From: Gammaproteobacteria bacterium
GTDB taxonomy: Bacteria > Pseudomonadota > Gammaproteobacteria > UBA4575
DNA: 37,697 nucleotides
Assembly: GCA_013001685.1 (NCBI GenBank)
Contig: JABDMD010000027.1
Span: forward strand, 1 to 37,697
Direction of reading: 5' to 3'
Of the stretch, positions 1 through 7,799 are shown piece by piece. The notes beneath the pieces are model-generated. The model had not been told where the DNA came from. It was given only the letters and a program-made list of their open reading frames with translations, and did not search any database. The first letter of the stretch is position 1, and every line of letters begins with the position of its first letter. A program made the translations under genes and the position numbers.

Positions 1-1104
1 CATGGAGTGAAGGGTGGTTTAATCGCAGGCATTTTATTTGTACTGCCTTCCTTGTTTATTCTCATCGCACTTACCTGGGTTTATTTAGAATACGGCAACA
101 CACAAATTGTTGCTGGTGTGTTGTACGGGGTTAAGCCTGCAGTCACGTCGATTGTATTATTTGCAGCCTATCGAATCGGTTTGCGTGCACTTAAAAATAA
201 TGCTCTACGTGCCATGGCGTTGCTCGCCTTTATTGCCATTTTCTTTTTTCATATTCCATTTCCACTCATTGTAATTGGCGCAGGCGCGTTGGGGTTTATT
301 GGTTCCAAAGTTGCACCGCAATATTTCACTGGCAAGCTACATGTAAGTGAGGAATATGCATCTTATGGTCCTGCAATAATTGATGACAACACACCTTTGC
401 CGAGTTATGCGAAATTCAGTTGGGCCAGACTGATTGCATTTGTTGTGGTGGGAGTAGGCATGGGTGTGGCGGCATTAGCAGCACTTAATTTTAATTTTGG
501 TTGGGACAATCCACTAACACAGATGGGTGTCTTTTTTACCAAAGCGGCATTGGTAACTTTTGGGGGTGCGTATGCGGTATTGCCGTATGTGCATCAAGGT
601 GGTGTAGATCAATTTCAATGGCTCACCACGACCCAAATGATAGATGGATTAGCATTGGGTGAAACCACGCCAGGGCCACTGATTATGGTAGTAACTTTTG
701 TTGGGTTTGTAGGCGGTTGGACGAAAGAATTATTCGGCCCAGAAATGTTGCCACTCGCAGGCATTGTTGCCGCTTGTGTAGTCACATTTTTTACTTTTCT
801 GCCTTCGTTTTTATTTATTTTTATTGGTGGCCCGGCCATTGAAGCTACACGGGGTGACCTACACTTTACCGCACCATTATTAGGTATCACGGCAGCCGTG
901 GTAGGAGTGATAATAAATCTCGCCGTATTTTTTGCGTACCACGTGTTATGGCCAACAGGGTTTGAAGGCAACTTTGATTGGATATCTTTATTGATCGGTG
1001 TGGTAGCGTTCATAGCGTTGTTTAAATTTAAGATTGATATTGTTAAAGTGATTTTAGGTTGTGCATTATTAGGATGGGCTTTAAGTATAGCTGGAGTTTC
1101 TTAA
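1..1104 (+). CDS. chrA: Chromate transporter, CHR family (5' truncated by window)
   Basis: This is an inner-membrane chromate/sulfate-type antiporter of the CHR family, expected to expel chromate. The reading frame is open from base 1. The GTG at base 7 lies inside conserved protein sequence (HGVKGGLIAGILFVLPS), so the true start is upstream of the window and about 368 codons are seen of a family length near 400-450. Several hydrophobic segments are visible. The C-terminal CHR domain carries the characteristic FGGAYAVLPYV and GETTPGPLIMVVTFVGF motifs. A copy of the palindromic repeat described at 1107 follows directly. The family call is firm; substrate specificity for chromate over other oxyanions is inferred from the family. 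Confidence 0.93.
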   Translation, partial: HGVKGGLIAGILFVLPSLFILIALTWVYLEYGNTQIVAGVLYGVKPAVTSIVLFAAYRIGLRALKNNALRAMALLAFIAIFFFHIPFPLIVIGAGALGFIGSKVAPQYFTGKLHVSEEYASYGPAIIDDNTPLPSYAKFSWARLIAFVVVGVGMGVAALAALNFNFGWDNPLTQMGVFFTKAALVTFGGAYAVLPYVHQGGVDQFQWLTTTQMIDGLALGETTPGPLIMVVTFVGFVGGWTKELFGPEMLPLAGIVAACVVTFFTFLPSFLFIFIGGPAIEATRGDLHFTAPLLGITAAVVGVIINLAVFFAYHVLWPTGFEGNFDWISLLIGVVAFIALFKFKIDIVKVILGCALLGWALSIAGVS

Positions 1105-1106
1105 TA

Positions 1107-1131
1107 TCTGCTTACGACCCAGAGCGGACAT
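1107..1131. repeat. Interspersed palindromic repeat, copy A (diverged)
   Basis: The right arm AGCGGACA and a left arm TCTGCT form an imperfect stem around TACGACCC. It shares the ...GCGGACAT end with the copies near 2185 and 2507. It lies 2 bases after the chrA stop codon, so it might act as a 3' mRNA structure. Short elements of this TGTCCGC/GCGGACA type are, as far as I recall, scattered widely in gammaproteobacterial genomes. Confidence 0.5.
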
Positions 1132-1169
1132 AGGCTAGTATTTATATGTTTAACTCTTACATGATTCAT

Positions 1170-1754
1170 TCAATCATTAAGGAAATTTGTATGCAGACCT
1201 ATAGGACCAATTACCTCTACTTTATTGCTCGGTAAATATTTAGTTAGATTAACGACCGATTTCGCAAGTTGATTAAGATGATCTAATACATCGCTAACAT
1301 TAAAACTATCTTCTGAAATTTGTCTATTATTTATGTATACCGTTCCTGGTATAACAAATGCGTAAAAAAACGTTAATAAAGGCCTCAATTCTTGTTCGAG
1401 CGCTAAATAATGATGATTACTCCCGCCTGTCGCGATTAAGCCAACTGGTTTTCCCATTAGTGCATTATTGGGGAGAATATCAAATACATTTTTAAGCATT
1501 CCAGTGTAAGATCCTCTATACATCGGTGTGCCGATTATTAGCGCATCTGCGTCATCAATTTTTTCTATTACATATTTAGCATCTCCACCATATTGAGCTG
1601 GATCTCTTCCATCGCAAAATGGAATGTCATATTCACTAATATTAAGTGCTTCGATGGTAATTGAATTGTCATATCGATATGCAAACTCTAATGCTTTTTC
1701 AATTGCAACAATTGTATGCTGGCTCATGCCACCTGATAGACCAAGTAATTTCAT
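1170..1754 (-). CDS. NAD(P)H-dependent FMN reductase, SsuE/MsuE-like flavodoxin fold
   Basis: This is a 194-residue flavodoxin-like reductase predicted to reduce FMN with NAD(P)H in the cytoplasm. The N-terminal LLGLSGGMSQHT is the phosphate-binding loop. GTPMYRGSYTGMLKNVFDILP and the later ATGGSNHHYLALEQELRPLL match the SsuE/MsuE pattern. I start at the ATG at 1754 because AGGAGG/GGAGG sits 8 bases upstream; an in-frame GTG at 1769 overlaps that ribosome site and is unlikely. It is transcribed divergently from the dodecin gene across about 116 bases, suggesting a shared flavin theme. No sulfonate genes are adjacent, so an SsuE role in alkanesulfonate use is not supported. Confidence 0.88.
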   Translation of the reverse strand: MKLLGLSGGMSQHTIVAIEKALEFAYRYDNSITIEALNISEYDIPFCDGRDPAQYGGDAKYVIEKIDDADALIIGTPMYRGSYTGMLKNVFDILPNNALMGKPVGLIATGGSNHHYLALEQELRPLLTFFYAFVIPGTVYINNRQISEDSFNVSDVLDHLNQLAKSVVNLTKYLPSNKVEVIGPIGLHTNFLND

Positions 1755-1870
1755 TATATGATCCTCCACATAAAATATATTATTGAAATTAAATCAAGAT
1801 ATATGTAATTTTAAATTAATATTAAAATAGATACATCCATAAAAACAATATTATAACGTAGGAGGAAATT

Positions 1871-2080
1871 ATGAATGATCCAACTTACAAGTACATTGAA
1901 GTTGTAGGCACATCTAGTGAAGGGACTGATGAAGCAGTTCGTAATGCCATTAAAAAAGCATCAAAAACAATTAAGCATATGGATTGGTTTTTCATTCACG
2001 ATACACGTGGATTAGTTGAAAATGGAAATGTTTCGTCTTGGCAAGTGACAATTAAAATTGGATTTAAAATAGAAGACTGA
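1871..2080 (+). CDS. Dodecin, flavin-storage protein
   Basis: The 69-residue protein matches dodecin along its length: KYIEVVGTSSEG at the N-terminus, a helix with AVRNAIKKASKTI, MDWFFIHDTRG, then SSWQVTIKIGFKIE. Trp39 is at the position whose aromatic ring stacks on flavin, and Gln58 is at the isoalloxazine-contacting position known from the family. Dodecins form hollow dodecamers that sequester flavins and limit flavin-driven photochemistry. A strong ribosome site (GTAGGAGGAAATT) precedes the ATG. It is divergent to the FMN reductase, which would supply reduced flavin; that functional link is inference. Confidence 0.93.
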   Translation: MNDPTYKYIEVVGTSSEGTDEAVRNAIKKASKTIKHMDWFFIHDTRGLVENGNVSSWQVTIKIGFKIED

Positions 2081-2183
2081 CCTTCTTATAGCAAGCAATC
2101 TAGAAATTATTTTAGGTTGACGTTTACTTATTATAAATATGCTAGTTCTATATTAATTTATTTAATTGTATGCGGAAAATTGA

Positions 2184-2480
2184 ATGACCGCTATTGGGCC
2201 AAAGCGGACATTCGGTTATGATCAATTATTTAGAAGTAATCGTATTACGGGAAAATTTGATAATACTTTTTGTCCAGCAATTAGAGATTTTAAAGGGAAT
2301 ATAAATAAAGATAGTTTTGGATTTGAAATAAAGGGCCAAACAAACCCATGTGTTACAACAAAAATAACTGCCAAGCTGTTTAGAGAGAAGAATGGAGAAT
2401 TACTGTTGAAGGGCAGGTTTGTACATGATGTTTTTCAAGGGGCAGCTTATCACGAGAAAGGCTCAATTATTTGCAGATAA
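2184..2480 (+). CDS. Hypothetical protein, 98 aa, start doubtful
   Basis: I do not recognise this ORF. Its first dozen residues (MTAIGPKRTFGY) are a translation of the palindromic repeat at 2185-2210, a frequent artefact in annotated hypothetical proteins, so either the start is wrong or the repeat has supplied one. The rest is a plausible soluble protein with two cysteines in the middle, a lysine-rich stretch (TTKITAKLFREKNGELLLKGRF) and a short C-terminal tail ending CR. There is no clear ribosome site before the ATG. It is bounded by repeat copies on both sides, so it may be a small inserted or orphan segment. Coding is possible, not certain. Confidence 0.35.
   Translation: MTAIGPKRTFGYDQLFRSNRITGKFDNTFCPAIRDFKGNINKDSFGFEIKGQTNPCVTTKITAKLFREKNGELLLKGRFVHDVFQGAAYHEKGSIICR
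2185..2210. repeat. Interspersed palindromic repeat, copy B
   Basis: TGACCGC (2185-2191) and GCGGACA (2204-2210) form a 7-base stem with one mismatch around a loop TATTGGGCCAAA. It is nearly identical in layout to copy C at 2507-2532 and overlaps the start of the 98-residue ORF. Confidence 0.65.
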
Positions 2481-2506
2481 AGATTGAAGATAATTTCGTA
2501 CATTAA

Positions 2507-2532
2507 TGTCCGCAATTGGCCGAAAGCGGACA
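2507..2532. repeat. Interspersed palindromic repeat, copy C
   Basis: TGTCCGC (2507-2513) and GCGGACA (2526-2532) form a perfect 7-base stem around AATTGGCCGAAA. It lies in the spacer between the orphan ORF and the DUF899 gene, 297 bases downstream of the end of copy B. Confidence 0.7.
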
Positions 2533-2598
2533 TAAAGGAATCAATGGGTCAGACCATTTAATTCTGCTATTTTTATCTAGAGTTTCAGGAGTATAAAC

Positions 2599-3284
2599 AT
2601 GGGTAAATTACACGAAAAATGCTTCCCAAATGAAAGTGATGATTATAGAACTGCTCGAAATAAGTTATTACAGGCAGAGATTCATCTGAAAAAAATATTG
2701 AAGAAATTGCAGCACTAAGGCGCGAGTTTCCCTTGGGAGGTGAATTAAAAGAAGACTATAGCTTTGTGCAAGGATTAGAATCGCTTGATGAACTAACATC
2801 AGAAAAACAAATTCGTTTTTCAGAATTATTCTCAAAAAATAAAACTACGCTTGCTATCTACAGTTTCATATACGGGCCTTATACGGAAAAAGTCTGTCCT
2901 TCATGCACATCCATTCTTGATGGGCTTAATGGTAGTGCTTTGCATATAGAGCAAAGAATAAACTTTGTAGTTGTAGCTAAATCACCCATACAAAGAATTC
3001 GTGAGTGGGTAAAAATAAGAGGCTGGAATAATCTTTATATGCTCTCATCTGAGAATAATACCTACAACATAGATTATTTTGCTGAAGCAGGAGATGGTTC
3101 GCAAATGCCAATCTTAAATATTTTCTCAAAGAATGATGGTGGTATTTATCATACATACAGTGCTGAATTATTATATGTGCCTTCAGAGGAAGGTCAAGAT
3201 CCAAGGCGCGTCGATTCTTTATGGCCGCTATGGAATATGTTTGATCTAATTCCTGAAGGTCATGGTAAAGACTGGAACCCGTAG
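2599..3284 (+). pseudogene. DUF899 thioredoxin-fold protein gene with a poly(A) frameshift
   Basis: The start ATG at 2599 has a ribosome site (AGGAG) and encodes the typical DUF899 N-terminus (FPNESDDYRTARNKLLQAEIHLKK). Frame 1 stops at 2716-2718. The family sequence continues one frame back as NIEEIAALRREFPLGGELKEDYSF through to GHGKDWNP at 3284. The break falls at a run of seven A (2689-2695); one extra A would restore about 229 codons. DUF899 proteins have a thioredoxin/AhpC-like fold; here GPYTEKVCPSCTSILDGLN keeps a C-x2-C pair. Possibilities are a real frameshift mutation, a homopolymer sequencing error, or slippage during transcription or translation. The downstream half could be read alone only from weak internal starts. 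Confidence 0.82.
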
Positions 3285-3319
3285 TTAGAATATTAAAAAG
3301 TCATTGGAGCAAAAGAAAG

Positions 3320-3925
3320 ATGAATACCATTGAAGCCATCTATAATCGTCGTGCTGTTAAACATTTTGATTCTGATCATCAGCTGACAAAAGAAGAAGAA
3401 AACAAGTTGCTCGAAGCAACGATTCAGGCGCCAACTAGTTTTAATATTCAGCATTGGCGTTTTGTAATTCTTCGTGATCCGCAATTACGTGCCAAAATAC
3501 GCACTGAATTTGGTAATGATCAATCGCAAATGACCGATGCGTCGCTGCTCGTGTTATTCACTGCTGATGTTAAAGCCTGGAATAAAGATCCTGAGCGATA
3601 TTGGAAGAATGCACCAAAAGAGGTTGCAGAATTGCTGGTGAATTGGATGGGCCCATTTCACGCGGAGAAAGAATGGTTACAGCGCGATGAAGCACAACGA
3701 TCCATTGGTATAGCCATGCAAACAATGATGCTTGCTGCACAAGAAATGGGGTATCAATCTTGCCCTATGATTGGGTTTGATCATGAGAAGGTAGCAGAAC
3801 TTATCAATTTACCCACATTTCATGTCATCGGTCCGATGGTTGCGATTGGTAAAGGCACCAAAGAACCTTGGCCGAAACCTGGACAACTTCCGCTTAGTGA
3901 GCTTGTTGTGGAAAACTCGTTTTAG
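3320..3925 (+). CDS. Nitroreductase family protein
   Basis: This is a 201-residue FMN-dependent NAD(P)H oxidoreductase of the nitroreductase superfamily, probably a cytoplasmic homodimer. NRRAVKHF near residue 9 and the APTSFNIQHWRFVIL segment around residue 37 are the FMN-binding signatures; the central AAQEMGYQSCPMIGF and C-terminal VAIGKGTKEPWPKPGQLP also fit. It starts 35 bases after the DUF899 gene on the same strand, so the two may share a transcript. The physiological electron acceptor cannot be read from sequence. Confidence 0.92.
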   Translation: MNTIEAIYNRRAVKHFDSDHQLTKEEENKLLEATIQAPTSFNIQHWRFVILRDPQLRAKIRTEFGNDQSQMTDASLLVLFTADVKAWNKDPERYWKNAPKEVAELLVNWMGPFHAEKEWLQRDEAQRSIGIAMQTMMLAAQEMGYQSCPMIGFDHEKVAELINLPTFHVIGPMVAIGKGTKEPWPKPGQLPLSELVVENSF

Positions 3926-3983
3926 GTAAGACAAGAGAGGCTGGACTCTTTGTATTTCTTAAATGAACGCTGAAGACTGAATT

Positions 3984-4646
3984 ATGAGTTTTTATGAAAA
4001 TCATTGTCTGCCTCATATATTGAATTTTATATGTGGGCTAGACGTTATTCAGAAACAACGAGAAAAAGTGGTTCCTCTTGCGCAAGGCAAAGTATTAGAA
4101 ATTGGTATGGGTTCTGGTTTAAATATTCCTTTCTACAGAGCAGAGAACATAGAGTTAGTTTGGGGGCTGGAACCTTCAGAAGGGATGCGAAAGAAAGCGC
4201 AAAGCAACCTTAAGCAGGCCCCGTTTGAAATTCGTTGGCTTGATTTACCTAGCGAAGAAATTCCTCTAGATAACGATAGTGTGGATACGGTGGTTCTTAC
4301 CTATACACTTTGTACCATTCCAGATTGGAATAGAGCCTTACAGCAAATGCGTCGAGTACTTAAGCCAAACGGGAAGCTTATTTTTTGTGAACATGGTGAG
4401 GCGCCTGATGAAAATATTCGTAGATGGGAAGAAAAAGTAAACCCTATTTGGAGGAAAGTTGCAGGTGGTTGCAATTTGGGTAGACCGATACCGAGCTTAA
4501 TTGAAGAAGGAGGGTTTGTTATTCAGAAACTTGAGTCTGAATATTTAACTGGACCAAAATTTGCTGCTTTTAATTATTGGGGTACAGCAAACTCAAGTAG
4601 TTACACAATAGAAGGTAAGTCAAATCTTAAGCAACAGAATATTTAG
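3984..4646 (+). CDS. Class I SAM-dependent methyltransferase
   Basis: The 220-residue protein has a Rossmann-type methyltransferase domain. GKVLEIGMGSGLN (residues about 35-47) is motif I for S-adenosylmethionine binding, WGLEPSEGM the acidic-loop motif II, and LTYTLCTIPD with RRVLKPNGKLIFCEHG the later core motifs. The N-terminal YENHCLPHILNFICGL and the conserved WRKVAGGCNLGRPIPSLIEEGGF are typical of the METTL7/UbiE-like group. The substrate is unknown; the METTL7 resemblance would allow small thiols or similar, but this is inference. It follows the nitroreductase by 58 bases on the same strand. Confidence 0.9.
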   Translation: MSFYENHCLPHILNFICGLDVIQKQREKVVPLAQGKVLEIGMGSGLNIPFYRAENIELVWGLEPSEGMRKKAQSNLKQAPFEIRWLDLPSEEIPLDNDSVDTVVLTYTLCTIPDWNRALQQMRRVLKPNGKLIFCEHGEAPDENIRRWEEKVNPIWRKVAGGCNLGRPIPSLIEEGGFVIQKLESEYLTGPKFAAFNYWGTANSSSYTIEGKSNLKQQNI

Positions 4647-4724
4647 TTATTTTCACTATCTGTGTTTGCGTTATGATGGTTTTGTGATTGGTATGAGTTA
4701 ACCTCCAGGGCATACGACAAGAAT

Positions 4725-4811
4725 ATGAAAATATTATATGTTATTCTGTTTTTAGCTTGTGGGAATGTTGTAGCTGAAAATTTAGAGATTGAGTTACATC
4801 TTACTTCATAA
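4725..4811 (+). pseudogene. Remnant of a secreted or outer-membrane protein gene
   Basis: In the 340-base spacer before the SRAP gene, an ATG opens a 28-codon frame that reads as a signal peptide (MKILYVILFLACGNVVA) followed by ENLEIELHLTS and a stop. About 20 bases later another frame reads PDVGDNSSAVFTFSLGREI and a stop, which looks like the beta-strand end of a surface protein. This suggests a deleted gene retaining both ends. No family was identified; a chance signal-like ORF is the alternative. Confidence 0.35.
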
Positions 4812-4986
4812 AATCTCGATTTTTTTCCCCAGACGTTGGCGATAACTCTAGTGCTGTTTTCACTTTTTCATTGGGTCGTGAAATTTAGATTCTAGTCTGT
4901 TGTCTTAAATGATTTTATATTTATCACTATTTAATGATTAATTAACAAACCTACTTATCACAAGCAGGTGTTAAAAAAATAATAAT

Positions 4987-5571
4987 ATGTGTGGCCGTTT
5001 TTATTTAGATTCAGTTCCTTTATCTATTGTTGAAGCATTGATTGATGCTGAGATAGCATTTACAGCAAGTGGACAGGTTTATCCAACCAATGAAGTGGCT
5101 GTAGCGATTCGCACCGATGATGGTAATGAAATTGCACAAATGAAATGGGGGTGGGAGCGCTCATTTAGTAAACAACCACTTATCAATACTCGAAGTGAAG
5201 AAGCTTGGGGTAAGAAAACTTGGAGTAAGGCGATGTATGCAAATCGTTGCATTATTCCTGCAAGTGGGTTTTTTGAATGGAATCAAAATCAACCTAAAGG
5301 TAAACGAGATCGTTATAAAATTAGTCCATTTAAAGCCGATGGCTTTGCTTTCGGTGGTTTGTATGAAATCAATAGCGAAACTGGTGAGATGTTTATGTCT
5401 ATACTCACTACAGCCCCGAATAAAAAAATGGCAAAGATACATCATAGAATGCCAGTGATACTTGAACAAGATGAGTTTAATAACTGGTTTGATTCAGAAG
5501 ATCGAGCAGAAGTAGAACAGATGATGCAGCCTGTGGATGATGATGGTATTGATGTAAGATTAGATGCATGA
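4987..5571 (+). CDS. SRAP (YedK/HMCES-type) abasic-site DNA-protein crosslinking protein
   Basis: This 194-residue protein of the SRAP family forms a thiazolidine crosslink with abasic sites in single-stranded DNA to shield them. Cys2 follows the initiator Met (MCGRF), the required arrangement after Met removal. The supporting active-site residues are visible: Asn67 in LINTRSE, Glu97 in GFFEW and His152 in HHRMPVIL. Length is slightly below the usual 210-230 residues. The stop overlaps the start of the next small gene (ATGA), so the two are probably translationally coupled. No LexA-type operator was obvious upstream. Confidence 0.93.
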   Translation: MCGRFYLDSVPLSIVEALIDAEIAFTASGQVYPTNEVAVAIRTDDGNEIAQMKWGWERSFSKQPLINTRSEEAWGKKTWSKAMYANRCIIPASGFFEWNQNQPKGKRDRYKISPFKADGFAFGGLYEINSETGEMFMSILTTAPNKKMAKIHHRMPVILEQDEFNNWFDSEDRAEVEQMMQPVDDDGIDVRLDA

Positions 5572-5759
5572 CTTACGATCACGATCCCAAAACTTTTGAA
5601 TTAAGGCAACGTCTTGAGGCTTCTGAAGAAAGAGTCGGAACGTATCAAGGCCTTTACACCGCTAGCTTAAATAAAATTTATAAACTTGAAGCGCGTGTTG
5701 GTAGATTTAAAGCAGCTCAACGCAGAGCGCATTTACCATTCAAAGGTCTAATTGAGTAA
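5568..5759 (+). CDS. Small hypothetical protein, 63 aa, coupled to SRAP gene
   Basis: The ATG overlaps the SRAP stop codon by 4 bases (GCATGACT), an arrangement typical of translational coupling. The product is charged and probably helical, with LRQRLEASEERVGTYQGLYT followed by KIYKLEARVGRFKAAQRRA suggesting a short coiled coil. No family was recognised. Its overlap with the SRAP gene is the main reason to regard it as real; it might assist that protein, but this is speculation. Confidence 0.55.
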   Translation: MTYDHDPKTFELRQRLEASEERVGTYQGLYTASLNKIYKLEARVGRFKAAQRRAHLPFKGLIE

Positions 5760-5916
5760 CCACTAACAATAAGTGGTTCAGTTAAAACATCGGCTGTATC
5801 AAGCCTAATGTATCTAGTATTCCTGTAGCGGCTTCTGAGAAATTGGAAGTAGATGTAATCAAACGCTTAGTTATTGGGTCTATTTATGTGCGTCATACAC
5901 TTAACAAGGAGAAAAC

Positions 5917-6345
5917 ATGCGAAAGCTTATATTTTTACTTATTCCTATACTATTTGTAGCTCTTTCAACCGTCTCACATGGCGAGGAAAACTCTCCTCCA
6001 GCTAAACCTGCTGTTTACGGTGTGCTTTTTTATGCAGATTGGTGTGGTAGCTGTAAGGCGCTAGATCCCAAAGTGACTCAGGCAAGGGAAGCCGCAAAAC
6101 TGGATACCCAAGATGTATTATTCGTTACCTTAGACCTGACTAATGACACTACTAAGCATCAAGCTGCGATGATGGCGGCAGCACTAGGGATTAGTGATGT
6201 ATATGAGAGTAATGCAGGTAAAACAGGGTTTATGCTTTTGCTTAATGCAGAGAATGGTGAAAAGCTTTCTCAATTGACTAATAAAATGGAAGCAAGTGAT
6301 ATCGCAACACGCATTCAAGAAACGGTCGCAAGTGTTAAGTCATAA
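5917..6345 (+). CDS. Exported thioredoxin-fold protein
   Basis: The 142-residue protein begins with a signal peptide (MRKLIFLLIPILFVALSTVSHG) and is expected in the periplasm. The mature part has a thioredoxin active site FYADWCGSCKALDPKV with the C-G-S-C redox pair near residues 43-46, followed by LFVTLDLTN and a helical segment. It lacks an obvious membrane anchor or additional domain. A good ribosome site (AAGGAG) lies before the ATG. It is likely a disulfide reductase or oxidase of unknown partner. Confidence 0.88.
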   Translation: MRKLIFLLIPILFVALSTVSHGEENSPPAKPAVYGVLFYADWCGSCKALDPKVTQAREAAKLDTQDVLFVTLDLTNDTTKHQAAMMAAALGISDVYESNAGKTGFMLLLNAENGEKLSQLTNKMEASDIATRIQETVASVKS

Positions 6346-6538
6346 TTATTAACTCTAATTAGCAAAAGTTCGCGTCGATATGCACTGTTAGCTATGTTTC
6401 ATCCATAAATGTAAAACAGAATTATTATAAATAATAGTACGCATATTGAGTATGATGTGTTGATAAGATCTCTTCGTCTTTGCAAAATATATCGCTCAAA
6501 TAGAACATTTTTGCTTAGTTTTTTCATTTAAATAGGTT

Positions 6539-6560
6539 ACCCCGCGGGGTTTGGGCGGGG
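6539..6560. repeat. GC-rich inverted repeat in AT-rich spacer
   Basis: ACCCCGCGGGGT (6539-6550) is a perfect 12-base palindrome, and CCCCGC (6540-6545) can alternatively pair with GCGGGG (6555-6560). Two mutually exclusive pairings of the same arm are therefore possible. No T-run follows, so a standard intrinsic terminator is not supported. Confidence 0.5.
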
Positions 6561-6562
6561 CT

Positions 6563-6602
6563 CATGTTTGTGAAGTCTATACTGGAAGAGGCTTCACACA
6601 TG
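6563..6602 (+). ncRNA. Candidate structured RNA hairpin
   Basis: CATG..TGTGAAG (6563-6575) pairs with CTTCACACATG (6592-6602) for 11 base pairs with a 2-base bulge and a 16-base loop that contains GGA. It lies 2 bases after the GC-rich palindrome. It may belong to a small RNA or an mRNA end; the evidence is only the fold potential. Confidence 0.25.
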
Positions 6603-6645
6603 TAAACTGGTTAGCATAGTTAGAACAATTCCTGAACTTCCTACT

Positions 6646-6723
6646 ATGAATAAAATAAAATCTGGTGAAACTATTTTCTTAAGTGTGTTTTTATTTTTAT
6701 CTGCATATATATTTTATTATTAA
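6646..6723 (+). CDS. Possible tiny membrane peptide, 25 aa
   Basis: An ATG at 6646 opens 25 codons: a polar start (MNKIKSGE) then a continuous hydrophobic run (TIFLSVFLFLSAYIFYY) consistent with one membrane span. No ribosome site is visible, and AT-rich DNA readily generates hydrophobic frames, so coding is uncertain. Confidence 0.2.
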   Translation: MNKIKSGETIFLSVFLFLSAYIFYY

Positions 6724-6788
6724 ATGCTTTATATAATTAGCTGGTGGCTAAAAAAGTAACATTCTGTTTTATTTGTGTTACAAAATTA

Positions 6789-6989
6789 TTAATTATTATT
6801 TCTACAGTTTCTATAGTTTTCTGAAATAAATATAGCGGCCCTAGGTTTATAAGTTGTGCGTCTAGTAGCGGCAAACTTTTCTTGGTCATATGGGTTATTG
6901 CAATATATATCCTTAGGTTCTGATCCTGAGAAAGAGTGTTGATGCTGTGCTAGGCGCACAAGTTTCTCAATGTTAAACTTGCTATTCAT
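6789..6989 (-). CDS. Small hypothetical protein, 66 aa
   Basis: The start ATG overlaps the stop of the upstream 33-residue membrane peptide by one base (TAATG), suggesting translational coupling. The product is basic with several Asn and Arg residues (FAATRRTTYKPRA, then NYRNCRNNN). No family was recognised. Support comes only from the coupling arrangement. Confidence 0.35.
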   Translation of the reverse strand: MNSKFNIEKLVRLAQHQHSFSGSEPKDIYCNNPYDQEKFAATRRTTYKPRAAIFISENYRNCRNNN

Positions 6990-7090
6990 TAGAGTTGAAA
7001 AAATTTAAGTAACAAACCAAATAGCAGTGATGCGCCAACTGCAAATAGCATTAATTCTGGATAAAGTATTCTCATCGAAAATTCGTTCAT
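6989..7090 (-). CDS. Single-span membrane peptide, 33 aa
   Basis: An ATG at 7090 is preceded by a good ribosome site (GAGGAATTAATT). The product reads MNEFSMRILYPE followed by one hydrophobic segment (LMLFAVGASLLFGLLLKFF), so it is a predicted one-span inner-membrane peptide. Its stop codon overlaps the start of the 66-residue ORF downstream. No family was recognised; the ribosome site and hydrophobic pattern favour a real small protein. Confidence 0.45.
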   Translation of the reverse strand: MNEFSMRILYPELMLFAVGASLLFGLLLKFFQL

Positions 7091-7165
7091 AATTAATTCC
7101 TCTAGTTATGGTTAAAATAAGTGAACCACTAACAATTCACTTGCTAGATATGTAGCAACATGTAT

Positions 7166-7181
7166 GCCAATTTTTATTGGC
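7166..7181. repeat. Short perfect hairpin
   Basis: GCCAAT (7166-7171) and ATTGGC (7176-7181) pair around TTTT. It lies in the spacer between the YCII remnant and the small membrane peptide gene, both on the minus strand, and might terminate transcription of the former. Confidence 0.25.
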
Positions 7182-7259
7182 TAGTAGTATCAGCAAGTTA
7201 TGAAAACTAACAAACGTGCAGGTAGATTGTTTGCACAGAGCTAGTGCGAGAGCGTTCAA

Positions 7260-7593
7260 TTATTGAGCACAGCGTTGAGGCATTTCCATATGTTCAGAGA
7301 CTACAATGGTAGCGGTGTTCATTTCTAAGAACGGACATGCTTTAGCGATTTCCAGTGCAGTATCCATATCATTTATTTTTACAATTGAAAATTCTGACAT
7401 GGGATTTGCTCCTCCACCATCTGATTTACCATCAGCACTTACGATTTTAGACATACCTGAAGGCGTACCAGGATTGATTGCCGCATCACCCAAGTCACGT
7501 ACCCAGGCATGAAATTTAGCCATTCCTTACGCATCTTTTTTCAGGAATTTCGGGTTTTTTGCCGCCATGGTAGGCCAATATATAGTTAGGCAT
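7260..7593 (-). pseudogene. YCII-related protein gene, frameshifted and with a nonsense codon
   Basis: A family-like start at 7593 reads MPNYILAYHGGKKPEIPEK, with GGGAG upstream. The frame then shifts at a run of six A and, in the frame that continues as GMAKFHAWVRDLGDAAINPGTPSGMSK, there is also an in-frame TAA. The C-terminal part (SDGGGANPMSEFSIVKINDMDTALEIAKACPFLEM) is a clear YCII-like dimeric barrel sequence. The 87-codon frame from the ATG at 7523 could be read only from an AAGGA directly against the ATG, which is too close to work well. Two independent lesions make true decay more likely than sequencing error. Function of the parent family is generally unknown. Confidence 0.75.
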
Positions 7594-7799
7594 GAGGTTC
7601 TCCCCAGTATCTAAATAGTCGTTTGAATGAGTGTCCCTGTATAAGAAAAGACTATTTTAACTCGCATAATTTTTATCAACGGGCTTTCTTTGCAATTAAA
7701 GCGTACACTGTAGTCTCCTTGTCATATCGTTTCTATCGAGTCTGCCGGTAATCCTGCCCTCATCCTCTTGGACGGTTATTAAACCTTTAGGAGGTTACT

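Larger units (their letters stand above)
6346..6645. other. AT-rich spacer with two strong hairpins, no clear gene
   Basis: This 300-base stretch has no convincing ORF. It is AT-rich except around 6539-6602, where two inverted repeats lie next to one another (listed separately). It could hold a 3' structure of the thioredoxin gene or a small RNA. Confidence 0.4.

Noticed and set aside
615-1013. A long minus-strand ORF opposite chrA
   Set aside because: It is the antisense shadow of conserved chrA sequence with no ribosome site or protein-like pattern.
7260-7523. The 87-codon YCII ORF as an intact short gene
   Set aside because: The upstream family-matching N-terminus is present but out of frame and separated by a stop, and the internal ATG has its AAGGA directly adjacent, too close for initiation.
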